A stretch of DNA of 64,000 bases from an uncultured Bacteroidales bacterium (GTDB lineage Bacteria; Bacteroidota; Bacteroidia; Bacteroidales; Muribaculaceae), in assembly GCA_902784675.1 (NCBI GenBank), contig CACZVR010000001.1, positions 62,001 through 126,000 on the forward strand, given 5' to 3'. The notes below the pieces were generated by a model. The model was not told the DNA's origin and did no database searches. It was given only the letters and a program-made list of their open reading frames with translations. Shown here in pieces: positions 34,228 to 42,914 of the stretch. A program made the position numbers and the translations under genes. Every line of letters begins with the position of its first letter. The stretch's first letter is position 1.

Positions 34228-35094
34228 TTGTTACCGTACAAACCATATAGTCTCAACCTGCGTGGACGATTGGTCACGTTAGAGCGACCCTGGGTCATGG
34301 GCATCGTCAACATCACGCCCGACTCGTTTTATAGAGGCAGCCGGGTGACCGATGAGCAGACGTTGATTGAGCGCGTGAGCCAAATGCTTGACGCGGGTGC
34401 CGATGTTCTTGACTTGGGCGCCTGTTCAACGCGGCCGGGAAGCGAACAGGTTTCGGCTCAAGGCGAGATGGAGCGCCTGCAGTGGGCATTAGACATCGTC
34501 CGTCGCTTGGCGCCAGATGCTATACTGTCGGTGGACACTTATCGTGCCGATGTGGCGCGGCGTTGTGTGGAAGAGTGGGGCGTTGACATCATCAATGACA
34601 TCTCGGGCGGCACGCTTGATGCGGCCATGTTCGAGACTGTGGCCCAGTTGCGGGTGCCCTATGTCATGATGCACATGCGTGGCACTCCCGACACGATGTC
34701 TTCACTGACAGACTATGATGACGTTACTGCTGATGTCTTGCAGTGGATGGCGAGACGCATCGACGAACTGCGACAGATGGGTGTGGCCGATGTGATTGCC
34801 GATCCTGGATTTGGCTTTGCCAAAACCATGGAGCAGAATTATGAAATGTTGGCCAGGCTGGAGGCTTTCCATGCACTTGACGCGCCGTTGTTGGTCGGTG
34901 TTTCCCGCAAACGCATGATTTACACGCCGTTGGGATGCATGGCCGATGAAGCATTGAACGGTACTACGATAGTCAACACAATGGCGCTTGAGCGGGGCGC
35001 CCACATCCTGCGTGTCCATGATGTGAGGGCTGCGGTCGAGGCAGTAAAACTCACTGCGTTGTTGCGTCAGCACAGCGCTAATTATCACGAATAA
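34228..35094 (+). CDS. folP: Dihydropteroate synthase
   Basis: Joins p-aminobenzoate to the pterin pyrophosphate in folate synthesis; target of sulfonamides. 288 residues. Motifs: MGIVNITPDSFYRGSR (motif 1), DLGACSTRPGS, SVDTYRADVARR, INDISGG, DPGFGFAKTMEQNY, VGVSRKRMI. It starts with TTG (34228-34230). The only ATG nearby lies inside motif 1, and the TTG leaves a leader of about 20 bases after the promoter. The cdaA gene follows after 15 bases. Confidence 0.96.
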   Translation: MLPYKPYSLNLRGRLVTLERPWVMGIVNITPDSFYRGSRVTDEQTLIERVSQMLDAGADVLDLGACSTRPGSEQVSAQGEMERLQWALDIVRRLAPDAILSVDTYRADVARRCVEEWGVDIINDISGGTLDAAMFETVAQLRVPYVMMHMRGTPDTMSSLTDYDDVTADVLQWMARRIDELRQMGVADVIADPGFGFAKTMEQNYEMLARLEAFHALDAPLLVGVSRKRMIYTPLGCMADEALNGTTIVNTMALERGAHILRVHDVRAAVEAVKLTALLRQHSANYHE

Positions 35095-35109
35095 TAAAAC
35101 CAAAAGATA

Positions 35110-35895
35110 ATGGGTAGTTCAATATTCACTCTTTTCAGCATCAAGGATTTGATCGACATCCTGCTGGTGGCAACCTTACTGTTTTATCTGTATCGCACCA
35201 TGAAGGATTCGGGGTCGCTCGACATCTTTGTGGGTGTGCTGGCGTTTGTTGTCGCATGGGTAGTGATGTACAAGATCATGGACATGCGACTCATCGGCAC
35301 CATCATGGACAAGTTCATCGACATCGGACTGTTCATCTTGGTGATCCTTTTCCAGGACGAGATAAAACGGTTTCTTACTGAGCTGGGCTCGAGGCGGGGA
35401 CTCAAGTTTTTTGAGAAACTCTTCAAGAGCAAGAGTGAGGTCGAGGATGAAAAGAAGTGGATTATGCCAGTGGTCTATTCCTGCATGAACATGTCCAAGA
35501 GCAAGACTGGTGCACTCATCGTGATACAGCAGGACATGCCACTCACCGACTATGAGCGCACGGGTGACGTCATCAATGCCGATATCAATTCGCGCCTGAT
35601 TGAGAATATCTTTTTCAAGAACAGCCCTTTGCATGATGGTGCTCTCATTATTGCGGGCCGCAAAATCATGAGTGCAGGCTGCATTTTGCCTGTTTCTCAC
35701 GACACTAATATTCCGCGTTATCTGGGACTGAGGCACCGCTCGGCCAAGGGCATTTCACAGGCCACCGATGCTATCGCCATTGTCGTGAGCGAGGAAACAG
35801 GGCGCATCTCCTATGCACACAAGGGCGAACTGCACCTCAATCTGTCTAGCACCGACTTGGAACACGCCTTGTCTGCCCTTGTAGCAAAAGAATAA
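35110..35895 (+). CDS. cdaA: Membrane diadenylate cyclase CdaA
   Basis: Makes the second messenger c-di-AMP from two ATP. 261 residues: three membrane helices (about 13-28, 38-55, 66-82), a short coiled coil, then the DAC domain with DGA at 176-178 (LHDGALIIAGRK) and RHR at 208-210 (GLRHRSAKG), the two catalytic motifs. Placement after folP is a common Bacteroidetes arrangement. c-di-AMP often controls K+ uptake, and a Trk system lies 25 kb away, but no direct link is visible. Confidence 0.95.
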   Translation: MGSSIFTLFSIKDLIDILLVATLLFYLYRTMKDSGSLDIFVGVLAFVVAWVVMYKIMDMRLIGTIMDKFIDIGLFILVILFQDEIKRFLTELGSRRGLKFFEKLFKSKSEVEDEKKWIMPVVYSCMNMSKSKTGALIVIQQDMPLTDYERTGDVINADINSRLIENIFFKNSPLHDGALIIAGRKIMSAGCILPVSHDTNIPRYLGLRHRSAKGISQATDAIAIVVSEETGRISYAHKGELHLNLSSTDLEHALSALVAKE

Positions 35896-35933
35896 CTTAA
35901 ATCTGACAACTGAAAACAGAGAACTGAAGACTT

Positions 35934-36515
35934 ATGTTTGACATCGACGGCACATTGGTCAGTCTGGATTTGGTCGAGCGCTTCTTCTGCTGCGACTTGG
36001 ACCATTGTCTCGGTGCTTGTTGCATCGAGGGTGACTCTGGCGCACCACTCACCGAACAAGAGTATCAGCAACTCAAGAGAATTCTGCCTGAATTGTGGGA
36101 CGACCTCTTGCCGCAGGCCCAGCAGCAAATCCAAGAACATGGCGTTGCCTATGTTGATGTTGAGGGCGAGTTGGTGACTCAGCTTGTCGGTGGTGCTAAC
36201 TGCGTTTTCACCACCTATGAGCGTGGGTGTATGTGCCTTTGCGCGATTGAAAAGGCCTACCGCGAGGGACGCATCAAGTGGCGCAAACCCATGTCATGTT
36301 ACCTTTATCCGGTGCGCATCAAGCGTTATCCTGGTTATTGTGCAGTGAATTTTGATCGTTGGAAAATCTGCAAGAGTGCCGAGGTGTTGGGACGCAGCAA
36401 GGGCATTCGTCTTTACCAGTTTCTGCGTGACCCGCTCACCGAACGTTTCGGTCAGCAGTGGTATGACCAGCTGGTGGCATCCTGCGAACTTTACATCAAG
36501 GAGTATCTTTCTTAG
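35934..36515 (+). CDS. DUF3109 family cysteine-rich protein
   Basis: 193 residues, no signal or membrane segment. The N-terminus (TLVSLDLVERFFCCDLDHCLGACCIEGDSG) carries Cys19, 20, 25, 29 and 30, followed by Cys at about 94, 100 and 102 and further Cys near 123 and 137. The spacing resembles YkgJ-type putative Zn/Fe-S-binding proteins. Lies 38 bases after cdaA on the same strand and is probably co-transcribed. Function unknown. Confidence 0.85.
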   Translation: MFDIDGTLVSLDLVERFFCCDLDHCLGACCIEGDSGAPLTEQEYQQLKRILPELWDDLLPQAQQQIQEHGVAYVDVEGELVTQLVGGANCVFTTYERGCMCLCAIEKAYREGRIKWRKPMSCYLYPVRIKRYPGYCAVNFDRWKICKSAEVLGRSKGIRLYQFLRDPLTERFGQQWYDQLVASCELYIKEYLS

Positions 36516-36541
36516 TCTTTGTATTCACGCTGATTGACAGG

Positions 36542-36588
36542 GAAAATCCATGCTAAAATGCAGAAAATGAAAAAAATCGTGGATTTTC
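36542..36588 (+). terminator. Possible terminator after the DUF3109 gene
   Basis: 11-base arms gaaaatccatg/cgtggattttc (one wobble), 25 bases apart; ends one base before the -33 region of the rplS promoter. Confidence 0.4.
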
Positions 36589-36589
36589 A

Positions 36590-36619
36590 TTGCCAGTTCG
36601 GGAATTTGTACTACCTTTG
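36590..36619 (+). promoter_or_regulatory. Promoter of rplS
   Basis: TTG (36590-36592), 19-base spacer, TACCTTTG (36612-36619). An 80-base leader follows, long enough for an autoregulatory structure, though none is obvious by eye. Confidence 0.82.
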
Positions 36620-36703
36620 CCCCGCTTTTCGTAATCTCTGGCAAGAAATCGTGTGGCTTGTGTATATTGCGAAGTGATTATTAACACATTAAATACAACA
36701 ACA

Positions 36704-37069
36704 ATGGACTTGATTAAAGTTGCAGAACAAGCATTTGCTACAAACAAGCAGCACCCGCAGTTTTTCCCGGGTGACACAATCACGGTAGCATACCGCATCA
36801 AGGAGGGTAACAAGGAGCGTATCCAGCAGTACCGTGGTGTGGTGATCAGGATCACTGGCGAGGGTGAAAAGAAGCGTTTCACCGTTCGCAAGATCAGTGA
36901 CAACATCGGCGTAGAGCGTATTTTCCCGCTCGAGTCTCCGTTTATCGACAGCATCGTTATCAACAAGCATGGTAAGGTGCGTCGTGCCAAGCTGTATTAC
37001 CTGCGTGGTCTCACCGGTAAGAAGGCTCGCATCAAGGAGCGTCGCATCATCAAGAAGGACGAGGCTTAA
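36704..37069 (+). CDS. rplS: 50S ribosomal protein L19
   Basis: 121 residues from the ATG at 36704 ([11 protein letters not shown]). The frame is open 17 codons further, but the leader part is unlike L19. Family segments: [41 protein letters not shown] segment and the basic [25 protein letters not shown]. Sits at the 30S-50S interface. Single gene. Confidence 0.97.
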   Translation: MDLIKVAEQAFATNKQHPQFFPGDTITVAYRIKEGNKERIQQYRGVVIRITGEGEKKRFTVRKISDNIGVERIFPLESPFIDSIVINKHGKVRRAKLYYLRGLTGKKARIKERRIIKKDEA

Positions 37070-37098
37070 TCGCTATCGTCATTCGATAGAATGTCACG

Positions 37099-37128
37099 AA
37101 GGACCGAGGCAACATTGCCCCGGCCCTT
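37099..37128 (+). terminator. Terminator after rplS
   Basis: 14-base arms 37099-37112/37115-37128 with wobbles, followed by a T-rich tract. Confidence 0.78.
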
Positions 37129-37244
37129 TATTTTTAAATCTGTCTTTATGTCTCATCCTGCTGTGTCTTTTGCTTCGTTTGTTACATTTTGTGTGATTTC
37201 TTTGGTTTTTTGGTAGGAATAATGGTGATTTTAAAAATAATGTG

Positions 37245-37252
37245 TAACTTTG
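37245..37252 (+). promoter_or_regulatory. Promoter -7 element of the LEA-like gene
   Basis: TAACTTTG, 69 bases before the ATG. Confidence 0.7.
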
Positions 37253-37320
37253 GGGCAGAGAAAGCCGAAACGCTTGAAAGGAAGTAGGCGATAGTATTAT
37301 AACCTTTATACAGGATTATT

Positions 37321-37956
37321 ATGGATGAGGAAATGAAGAATGCCGAACAGGCAGGTAATGAGATGAAGAACGAAGCTGGTAGCATCTTTGACCAGGTGAA
37401 GGAAATGCTTGGCGATGCCGCTAACGATGGTGCAGGTGTTTTTGACAAACTCAAAGGCTTGTTCGAAGGAAAAGAAGGCGATCCCAGCATCTTTGAGAAG
37501 GCAAAGGAGATGTTCGACGGAAAAGAAGGCGAGCCTGGCATGCTGGACCAGCTCAAGGAAATGCTTGACAAGGGCACCACAGCTGCCGGAGAGATGAGTC
37601 AGGATTTCCTGGAGAAAGCCAAGGCGATGTTCGAGACCAAGGAAGGTGAGCCCAGTTTGCTGGACAAGGCTAAAGAAATGTTTGGTGAAGGTGCTACGGC
37701 CGCTGGAGAGATGATGGATAAGGCAAAAGATTTCGTTGAGAAAGGCAGTGCTGCTGCCACCGAGGTTGCTCAAGATTTGAGTCAGAAGGCCAAAGATGCT
37801 TTTGAACCCAAAGAAGGTGAAGAAAGTGTTGTCGACAAGGCTAAAGACGCACTTGACGATGCCAGCAAGGCAGCCGAGGGCGTGATGAACAAGGTTGAAG
37901 ACTTCTTGAAGAATGCTTTTGGCCCCAAGGACAATAATCCCGAAGGTCAAGCCTGA
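37321..37956 (+). CDS. Repetitive acidic amphipathic-helix protein (LEA-like)
   Basis: 211 residues, no signal peptide, no Cys or Trp. Almost entirely Lys/Glu/Ala/Asp/Met. Repeated unit: an amphipathic helix of the form (F/L)xxKAKEMF followed by F-x-x-KEGE(P/E)S. The hinge motif occurs at about 48-56, 65-73, 104-112 and 161-169. AAGEM repeats at about 88-92 and 127-131. This resembles late-embryogenesis-abundant or apolipoprotein-like helical repeat proteins that fold on membranes or on drying. No family was recognised with confidence; cytoplasmic location is inferred. It has its own promoter and is followed by a 26-bp inverted repeat. Confidence 0.75.
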   Translation: MDEEMKNAEQAGNEMKNEAGSIFDQVKEMLGDAANDGAGVFDKLKGLFEGKEGDPSIFEKAKEMFDGKEGEPGMLDQLKEMLDKGTTAAGEMSQDFLEKAKAMFETKEGEPSLLDKAKEMFGEGATAAGEMMDKAKDFVEKGSAAATEVAQDLSQKAKDAFEPKEGEESVVDKAKDALDDASKAAEGVMNKVEDFLKNAFGPKDNNPEGQA

Positions 37957-37975
37957 TCCACATTCCCCCGAGAAT

Positions 37976-38042
37976 AACTACGATTTACGCGAATTTAACG
38001 AAAGGCATCCGCCAAGTCGTTAAATTCGCGTAAATCGTAGTT
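37976..38042. repeat. 26-bp perfect inverted repeat between convergent genes
   Basis: Arms 37976-38001 and 38017-38042 are exact complements with a 15-base loop, followed by tttt on the plus strand. It can serve as a bidirectional terminator for the gene ending at 37956 and aguB, but the stem is longer than any other terminator here. Confidence 0.85.
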
Positions 38043-38054
38043 TTGTATTTTATC

Positions 38055-38930
38055 TCAGTCTAGGAAACGTTTGTCAAGATCACCGTAACACTCGATGCGG
38101 CGGTCACGCAGGAACGGCCACCAACGGCGCACCTGCTCGCTGCGCTCCATGTCAACGTCAATCACTTGCATGTCTTCGCTGTCTTTGGGGGCACGGTAGA
38201 TGAGTTCGCCCTGCGGCCCGGCAACAAAGCTGCTGCCCCAGAACTGGATGCCGTTGGTTTGCCCAGACGGGTCGGGCTCATGGCCCACACGGTTCACAGT
38301 GATTACGGGCAAGCCGTTGGCAACGGCATGACCACGTTGAACGGTGGTCCACGCTTCGCGTTGGCGCTCTTGCTCGTCGGGCGTGTCACTGCTCTCATAG
38401 CCGATGGCGGTGGGGTAGATGAGCAGTTGGGCTCCGCGCATGGCCATCAGACGGGCGCCCTCGGGATACCATTGATCCCAGCAGACCATTACGCCCAGTT
38501 TACCTAATGATGTCTCGATGGGAATAAAACCCTGATCGCCTGGTGTGAAATAGAATTTCTCGTAATAGGCAGGATCGTCAGGAATGTGCATCTTGCGGTA
38601 TTGACCTGCCACGCTCCCGTCTGTCTCAAACACCACAGCGGTGTTGTGGTACAGTCCCGTCGCACGGCGCTCAAACAATGAGGTCACGAGCACGATGCCA
38701 CATTCCTTGGCCACGGCGGCATATTCTCTGGTCACCTCACCAGGAATCTCTACTGCGAGATCAAAGTTGTCCACGCTCTCCACTTGACAAAAGTAGAGCG
38801 AGTCGTGCAATTCGGGCAACACAACGAGTTGAGCACCTTGGTTGGTGAGTTGCTTGATCTTGTTGATGAGCGACTGTCGATTAGCCTCGACATCTGCACT
38901 ATTGCGTTGTTGTATAATTCCAATTTTCAT
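38055..38930 (-). CDS. aguB: N-carbamoylputrescine amidase
   Basis: Nitrilase-superfamily enzyme converting N-carbamoylputrescine to putrescine, CO2 and ammonia. 291 residues. Catalytic Glu in VLPELHDSLYF, Lys in YRKMHIPDDPAYYEKFYF and Cys in MVCWDQWYPEGARL; the YEKFYFTPGD segment is typical of AguB. Starts four bases after aguA on the same strand. Confidence 0.96.
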   Translation of the reverse strand: MKIGIIQQRNSADVEANRQSLINKIKQLTNQGAQLVVLPELHDSLYFCQVESVDNFDLAVEIPGEVTREYAAVAKECGIVLVTSLFERRATGLYHNTAVVFETDGSVAGQYRKMHIPDDPAYYEKFYFTPGDQGFIPIETSLGKLGVMVCWDQWYPEGARLMAMRGAQLLIYPTAIGYESSDTPDEQERQREAWTTVQRGHAVANGLPVITVNRVGHEPDPSGQTNGIQFWGSSFVAGPQGELIYRAPKDSEDMQVIDVDMERSEQVRRWWPFLRDRRIECYGDLDKRFLD

Positions 38931-38934
38931 GTTC

Positions 38935-39999
38935 TTATAATCTAATACCTATTTCCTGAATATCTAAAGCATTTAATGGCAACTGCATAGTTGCGCAATG
39001 CAACGACCCGTGCTGGCAGATGAGCGCGCGGCAGTCGATGCCCACAATCTTGCGTCCTGGAAAGGCTTCGCCAATGAGTGAGCAAGCCTTGACGTCATTC
39101 TCGGGCTGGCCGTATAGCGGAACAAGAACCTGATGATTCATCACCAAGAAGTTGGCATAGGTGGCGGGCAGTCGTGAGATCTCGTCATAGATGGGGTCGG
39201 GCAACGGCAATTTGATCAAATGATAATGATTGCCGTCGGCATCGGTGAACTGTTTGAGCTCTTGCTCCATCTTCATCAGCGGCTCGAAATGTTCGTCACT
39301 GGGGTCATCGCAACCAGTGTAGAGGATAATGCCGCCAGGTGCAAAGCGTGCCAGCGTGTCGATGTGACCGTCGGTGTCGTCGCCCGAGAGTTCGCCATGG
39401 TTAAGCCACAGCATTTTCACGCAGCCCAATCGCTCGAGCAGTACTTTCTCCAGTTGCTCGCGAGTGAGTGCGTCATTGCGGTTGGCTGCAGTCAGGCAAC
39501 ATGTCGTGGTCATCACGGCGCCGTTGCCGTCGGTCTCGATGGAGCCGCCCTCCAACACCAGATCGCGGCAGTTGATCACTGGCATCTTGAACAAGCCTCT
39601 CTCGTTGAGACGCGAGGTAACAAGATTGTCACAGTCGGCGGCAAACTTCATGCCCCAGGCATTATAGGTGAAGTCGGTGAGAACGGTGCCTCCGTCACGC
39701 CACACGGTGATGGGGCCGTAATCGCGCACCCAGGTGTCGTTGGTGGGCAGCTCCACCAGGTGGATGCGGCTCCAGTCCGCATCGGCTCCCAAGGCACTGC
39801 GCACCTCGTCGCTATCGGGGGCAACAATGACAAGGCGCTCGTCATCCTGCAGGATGGCACGCGCCATTTCAATATAGCAAGCCGTCACCTCGTCGAGCAT
39901 GTAAGCCCAGTCGGTGCCGGCATGAGGCCACGCGATAAGAATTGCGTCTTGCGCATCCCATTCGGCGGCAAAACTGTGGTTTCTTCTGGAAGGGAACAT
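38935..39999 (-). CDS. aguA: Agmatine deiminase
   Basis: Converts agmatine to N-carbamoylputrescine, the substrate of the next gene. 354 residues of the peptidylarginine deiminase-type fold. Visible motifs: TNDTWVRDYGPITV, LEGGSIETDGNGAV, HGELSGDDTDGHIDTLARF and the C-terminal HGSLHCATMQ with the catalytic Cys. The ATG at 39997-39999 is preferred to the TTG one codon earlier. Confidence 0.96.
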   Translation of the reverse strand: MFPSRRNHSFAAEWDAQDAILIAWPHAGTDWAYMLDEVTACYIEMARAILQDDERLVIVAPDSDEVRSALGADADWSRIHLVELPTNDTWVRDYGPITVWRDGGTVLTDFTYNAWGMKFAADCDNLVTSRLNERGLFKMPVINCRDLVLEGGSIETDGNGAVMTTTCCLTAANRNDALTREQLEKVLLERLGCVKMLWLNHGELSGDDTDGHIDTLARFAPGGIILYTGCDDPSDEHFEPLMKMEQELKQFTDADGNHYHLIKLPLPDPIYDEISRLPATYANFLVMNHQVLVPLYGQPENDVKACSLIGEAFPGRKIVGIDCRALICQHGSLHCATMQLPLNALDIQEIGIRL

Positions 40000-40026
40000 C
40001 AATAAATCATCTTTGGGTCATGTGAT

Positions 40027-40266
40027 TTAGATGTTGTTGCCGAACTCGTGGTAGCTGTCCCAGTAGGAATCCTGAGATTCTACAATCTCGTTGATGAAGT
40101 CACGGTAACCATCCTTGAGGCTGTATCCGTTCTCTTCGCACCAGTTGGCATACTCCTCTTCAAATCCTTCCTCTTCGCGCCTCATGCGCTCAAATTCCTG
40201 GTCAAGTTCCAGCGTGTTGCTGTAGCGGTCCAGGAGCTCTCTCAGCAGATCAGAAATATCGTTCAT
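40027..40266 (-). CDS. Small acidic hypothetical protein upstream of aguA
   Basis: 79 residues starting MNDISDLLRELL. Very rich in Glu/Asp/Tyr, with predicted helix through residues 1-45 and no signal peptide. It lies 27 bases upstream of aguA on the same strand, with a promoter about 80 bases before it, so it leads the agu transcript. Not recognised. The frame continues 13 codons further, but that part is basic and unlike the rest. Confidence 0.6.
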   Translation of the reverse strand: MNDISDLLRELLDRYSNTLELDQEFERMRREEEGFEEEYANWCEENGYSLKDGYRDFINEIVESQDSYWDSYHEFGNNI

Positions 40267-40345
40267 GTTGTTCTTCAATCCTTTTTGCCGTGGGCGCCAT
40301 TGCATTCGCCCCGATGGTTATACTATTTGTTCTTGTTTGAATGTT

Positions 40346-40353
40346 CAAATATA
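40346..40353 (-). promoter_or_regulatory. Promoter -7 element of the agu unit
   Basis: TATATTTG on the minus strand, 79 bases before the ATG of the small acidic protein. Confidence 0.6.
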
Positions 40354-40513
40354 ATACCTTTTTTTGGATTGATAGGTAAACTTTAGTTAAAAATATCATT
40401 TACTACTAAATAAAGTGAGATTAGTGAAGAGCATCCAAATTCTTGTTCCGTTTTTGCTAAAAAACATGCATAAAAAAAGTGTGCTTTTGCATGACTATAT
40501 TACTAACTTGTAG

Positions 40514-40521
40514 TATCTTTG
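40514..40521 (+). promoter_or_regulatory. Promoter -7 element of the DUF4836 gene
   Basis: TATCTTTG, 107 bases before the ATG. Confidence 0.65.
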
Positions 40522-40628
40522 TGCATCATTTGTAGCAATGCATTATTGACTTCTTCGGTTATTGTTCTTGCTGCCGATGTGTGTAAGACTTGACTGATAT
40601 TATTATACCTCCTACTATTAAATCTGAA

Positions 40629-42155
40629 ATGTTCAAGAGATGGTTGAAGACTGCATGGATGACATTGTTCGTGCTTGTGCTCACGGGATGTTCCGGTGAC
40701 AGTCTCGAGAAGATGATTCCTGCCGATGCCACTGGCGTGGTGTCAATGGATGTGCCTGAAATCCTCAAGCAGGCTGGGATGTTGAAAGATGGCAATGTCA
40801 CTTTGCCCAAATCGTTGAAACAGGCCATCGATGAAAACGATGAGTCTCCGCTGTGCGTGATTCTGAGCGATTTGCCACAGTTGGGGCTTGACACCGACAG
40901 CAAGGCTTATGCCTATTTCTCGACCAAGACCTTTGGCCGGGTGTTGTTGGCTCGATTGGATGACCCTGACAAGGCTCGCAAGACGCTGGCCATCCGTGTT
41001 GGCGGCGACTTCAACAAGGTCGAGGGGTTGGACTGCATGTATGTGGGTGACAACCTTTATGTCATCGACGGCAAGATTCTGCTCATCGGCACGGTTAACA
41101 AGGCCATGGAGGTAACGCGCGCGGCTCGTGCTGCTAAAGGCGTGCTTGCCATGACTGCGACAAACATCACCGACAAAAAGGATGTCATCGATGTACTGCA
41201 CGACAAGGATGCTGCCATCAACGTTTGGCTCCAAGGCAAGGGACTGAAAACTATCTTGGGAAAGAGCGATGTATATCGTGAATTGTCTCAAAAAATGCCG
41301 CTTATTGAGATTTTCACCGAGAGCGATATTGATGCGGTGGCATGTCACGTTGAACTTGACAAAGATGAGGTCAACATGAAGACCAATGTCATTGCTGCCG
41401 AGAACAGCGATTACGCCCAACTGCTCAATTCCACCTTGAGCAAGCCTAGTGGTGATGTGCTCAAAGCCATCCCCAACTCGATGGACTATATCTTCTCGAT
41501 GAGTGTCAAGGGCGACAGTTTTGTCAAACTCAAGCAGATTCAGCAACTGTTGAAGTTATTCGGCAAGATTCCCTACATTGGTCAAATCGACCTCTCTGGT
41601 ATCCTCGCCACGGTTGACGGCCCATTTGCCGTCGGACTTGCACGTGACCCTCATCTTGAGGGAGAGTGGAACATGGTGATTGCTACACATTCTAAGAATC
41701 CCGAGGCGGTGGTGAAGCAAATCAGCAATTTCGCCAATTCGATGGGACAAGCTCCTGAATTGTATGACGGGGAATACATCTACCAGTATGACAACAAGAT
41801 GATTCGTGTAGGCATTACCGACGGCATTCTTTATCTCAAGGTGCTTGATTATGAACAGACCGAGGGCTATGCCTACGAGATGAAGCCCGTAAAAGAGTTC
41901 TTTGATCAGGCCATGATCGGCTTTTTCATGCAGTCGCGCACCGACAGCATCAACGGCTATTTTGACTTCGGTCTCCAGGATATATTCAACGGCATGGGAC
42001 GTTTTTACACCAACCAGACTTCGGCCAACGCTACCCTTGAGATGCTTTGCTCGTTGTGCGCAATCAAGGTGGGTGACCGCTTTGGCAACGAGGACGACAA
42101 CGACCTCTCATCCTTCGTCTCAGGTGCCATCGACAAGCTACAACCCATGTACTGA
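40629..42155 (+). CDS. DUF4836 family lipoprotein
   Basis: 508 residues from the ATG at 40629. Lipoprotein signal with lipobox LTGC (Cys21). The body starts MIPADATGVVSMDVPEILKQAG, the DUF4836 opening in which the protein checks out as a large mixed alpha/beta surface or periplasmic lipoprotein conserved in Bacteroidales. Function unknown. The frame is open 13 codons upstream but that extension is not signal-like. Single gene with a bidirectional terminator. Confidence 0.85.
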   Translation: MFKRWLKTAWMTLFVLVLTGCSGDSLEKMIPADATGVVSMDVPEILKQAGMLKDGNVTLPKSLKQAIDENDESPLCVILSDLPQLGLDTDSKAYAYFSTKTFGRVLLARLDDPDKARKTLAIRVGGDFNKVEGLDCMYVGDNLYVIDGKILLIGTVNKAMEVTRAARAAKGVLAMTATNITDKKDVIDVLHDKDAAINVWLQGKGLKTILGKSDVYRELSQKMPLIEIFTESDIDAVACHVELDKDEVNMKTNVIAAENSDYAQLLNSTLSKPSGDVLKAIPNSMDYIFSMSVKGDSFVKLKQIQQLLKLFGKIPYIGQIDLSGILATVDGPFAVGLARDPHLEGEWNMVIATHSKNPEAVVKQISNFANSMGQAPELYDGEYIYQYDNKMIRVGITDGILYLKVLDYEQTEGYAYEMKPVKEFFDQAMIGFFMQSRTDSINGYFDFGLQDIFNGMGRFYTNQTSANATLEMLCSLCAIKVGDRFGNEDDNDLSSFVSGAIDKLQPMY

Positions 42156-42178
42156 AATAACTAGGAATGCATAAGCAT

Positions 42179-42212
42179 AAAGAGGGCTGTATCAAGTGAT
42201 ACTGCCCTCTTT
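42179..42212. terminator. Bidirectional terminator
   Basis: 16-base arms 42179-42194/42197-42212 with one mismatch, T-run on both strands. Confidence 0.82.
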
Positions 42213-42233
42213 GATATTGAAAAGGATGGATTT

Positions 42234-42722
42234 TTAGAACTTGTAGTTCAAGCCCAGGCCAAACACGCCTTGGTCCACCTTGCGGACGATGGTGTGGCGA
42301 TATTCAAAGTTTACACCAAAGTGCTCGGTGATTTCGTACTCAATACCTGCACCCAGATTCAGGCCCACATGGTTCTCTTCGCCCTTCACGTCAAGGTCAC
42401 CCTTGTAATTGACCATCGTGTAATTCAAGCCGGCAAGGGGATAGATGTAGAGCTGGTTGTTCCATAAACCCACCAGATAATGGGCATTGACATTGACATC
42501 CCACCAGGACAAGTGGTTGTGCTCGAAGAAGTAGTTGAAACCTACCTCGGCACGCAACTGGTCAAGGATTCCATACTGGAAGCGGGCACCGATACCCATG
42601 CTCTCGATTTCACTGCCATACACCAGGTTGATGCCAGCAGCCGTCTCGCCCTGATGTACCTGTGCCTGGGCAAAACCGAAGCCCATCAGCATAACACATA
42701 CTAAAGTCAGAATCTTTTTCAT
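42234..42722 (-). CDS. Small outer-membrane beta-barrel protein
   Basis: 162 residues. Signal peptide about 1-20 (ends FAQAQ). About eight amphipathic strands with alternating aromatic residues (FQYGILDQLRAEVGFNYFF, YIYPLAGLNYTMV, GVNFEYRHTI), and the chain ends in Phe (LGLNYKF) as barrels recognised by BamA do. OmpX/OmpA-barrel-like; function unknown. No exact TAnnTTTG upstream. Confidence 0.88.
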   Translation of the reverse strand: MKKILTLVCVMLMGFGFAQAQVHQGETAAGINLVYGSEIESMGIGARFQYGILDQLRAEVGFNYFFEHNHLSWWDVNVNAHYLVGLWNNQLYIYPLAGLNYTMVNYKGDLDVKGEENHVGLNLGAGIEYEITEHFGVNFEYRHTIVRKVDQGVFGLGLNYKF

Positions 42723-42868
42723 GTCTTTCTGTTTAAATGTTTATTGATAAAATGTATTTGCCGCAACTAAATAGTTTGGTAAAAGTACAATCAATTTTAC
42801 AAACACGCAAGAAATTTGCCCGTTTTTGGAAAATATATCGCTGAAATGACGGCTTTTGCAACAAAAAA

Positions 42869-42889
42869 GGCTGCCCTTGTGAGGCAGCC
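42869..42889 (-). terminator. Terminator after rpoD
   Basis: Perfect 7-bp GC-rich stem (ggctgcc/ggcagcc), 7-base loop, followed on the minus strand by T6. Confidence 0.88.
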
Positions 42890-42914
42890 CGAAACCTTTT
42901 GCTTAAAATGTCTT

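Larger units (their letters stand above)
40267..40628. other. Divergent intergenic region
   Basis: Holds the promoter of the small acidic gene (minus, 40346-40353) and of the DUF4836 gene (plus, 40514-40521). An imperfect hairpin around 40467-40492 (atgcataaaa/ttttgcat) lies between them. No coding frame or RNA gene seen. Confidence 0.6.
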
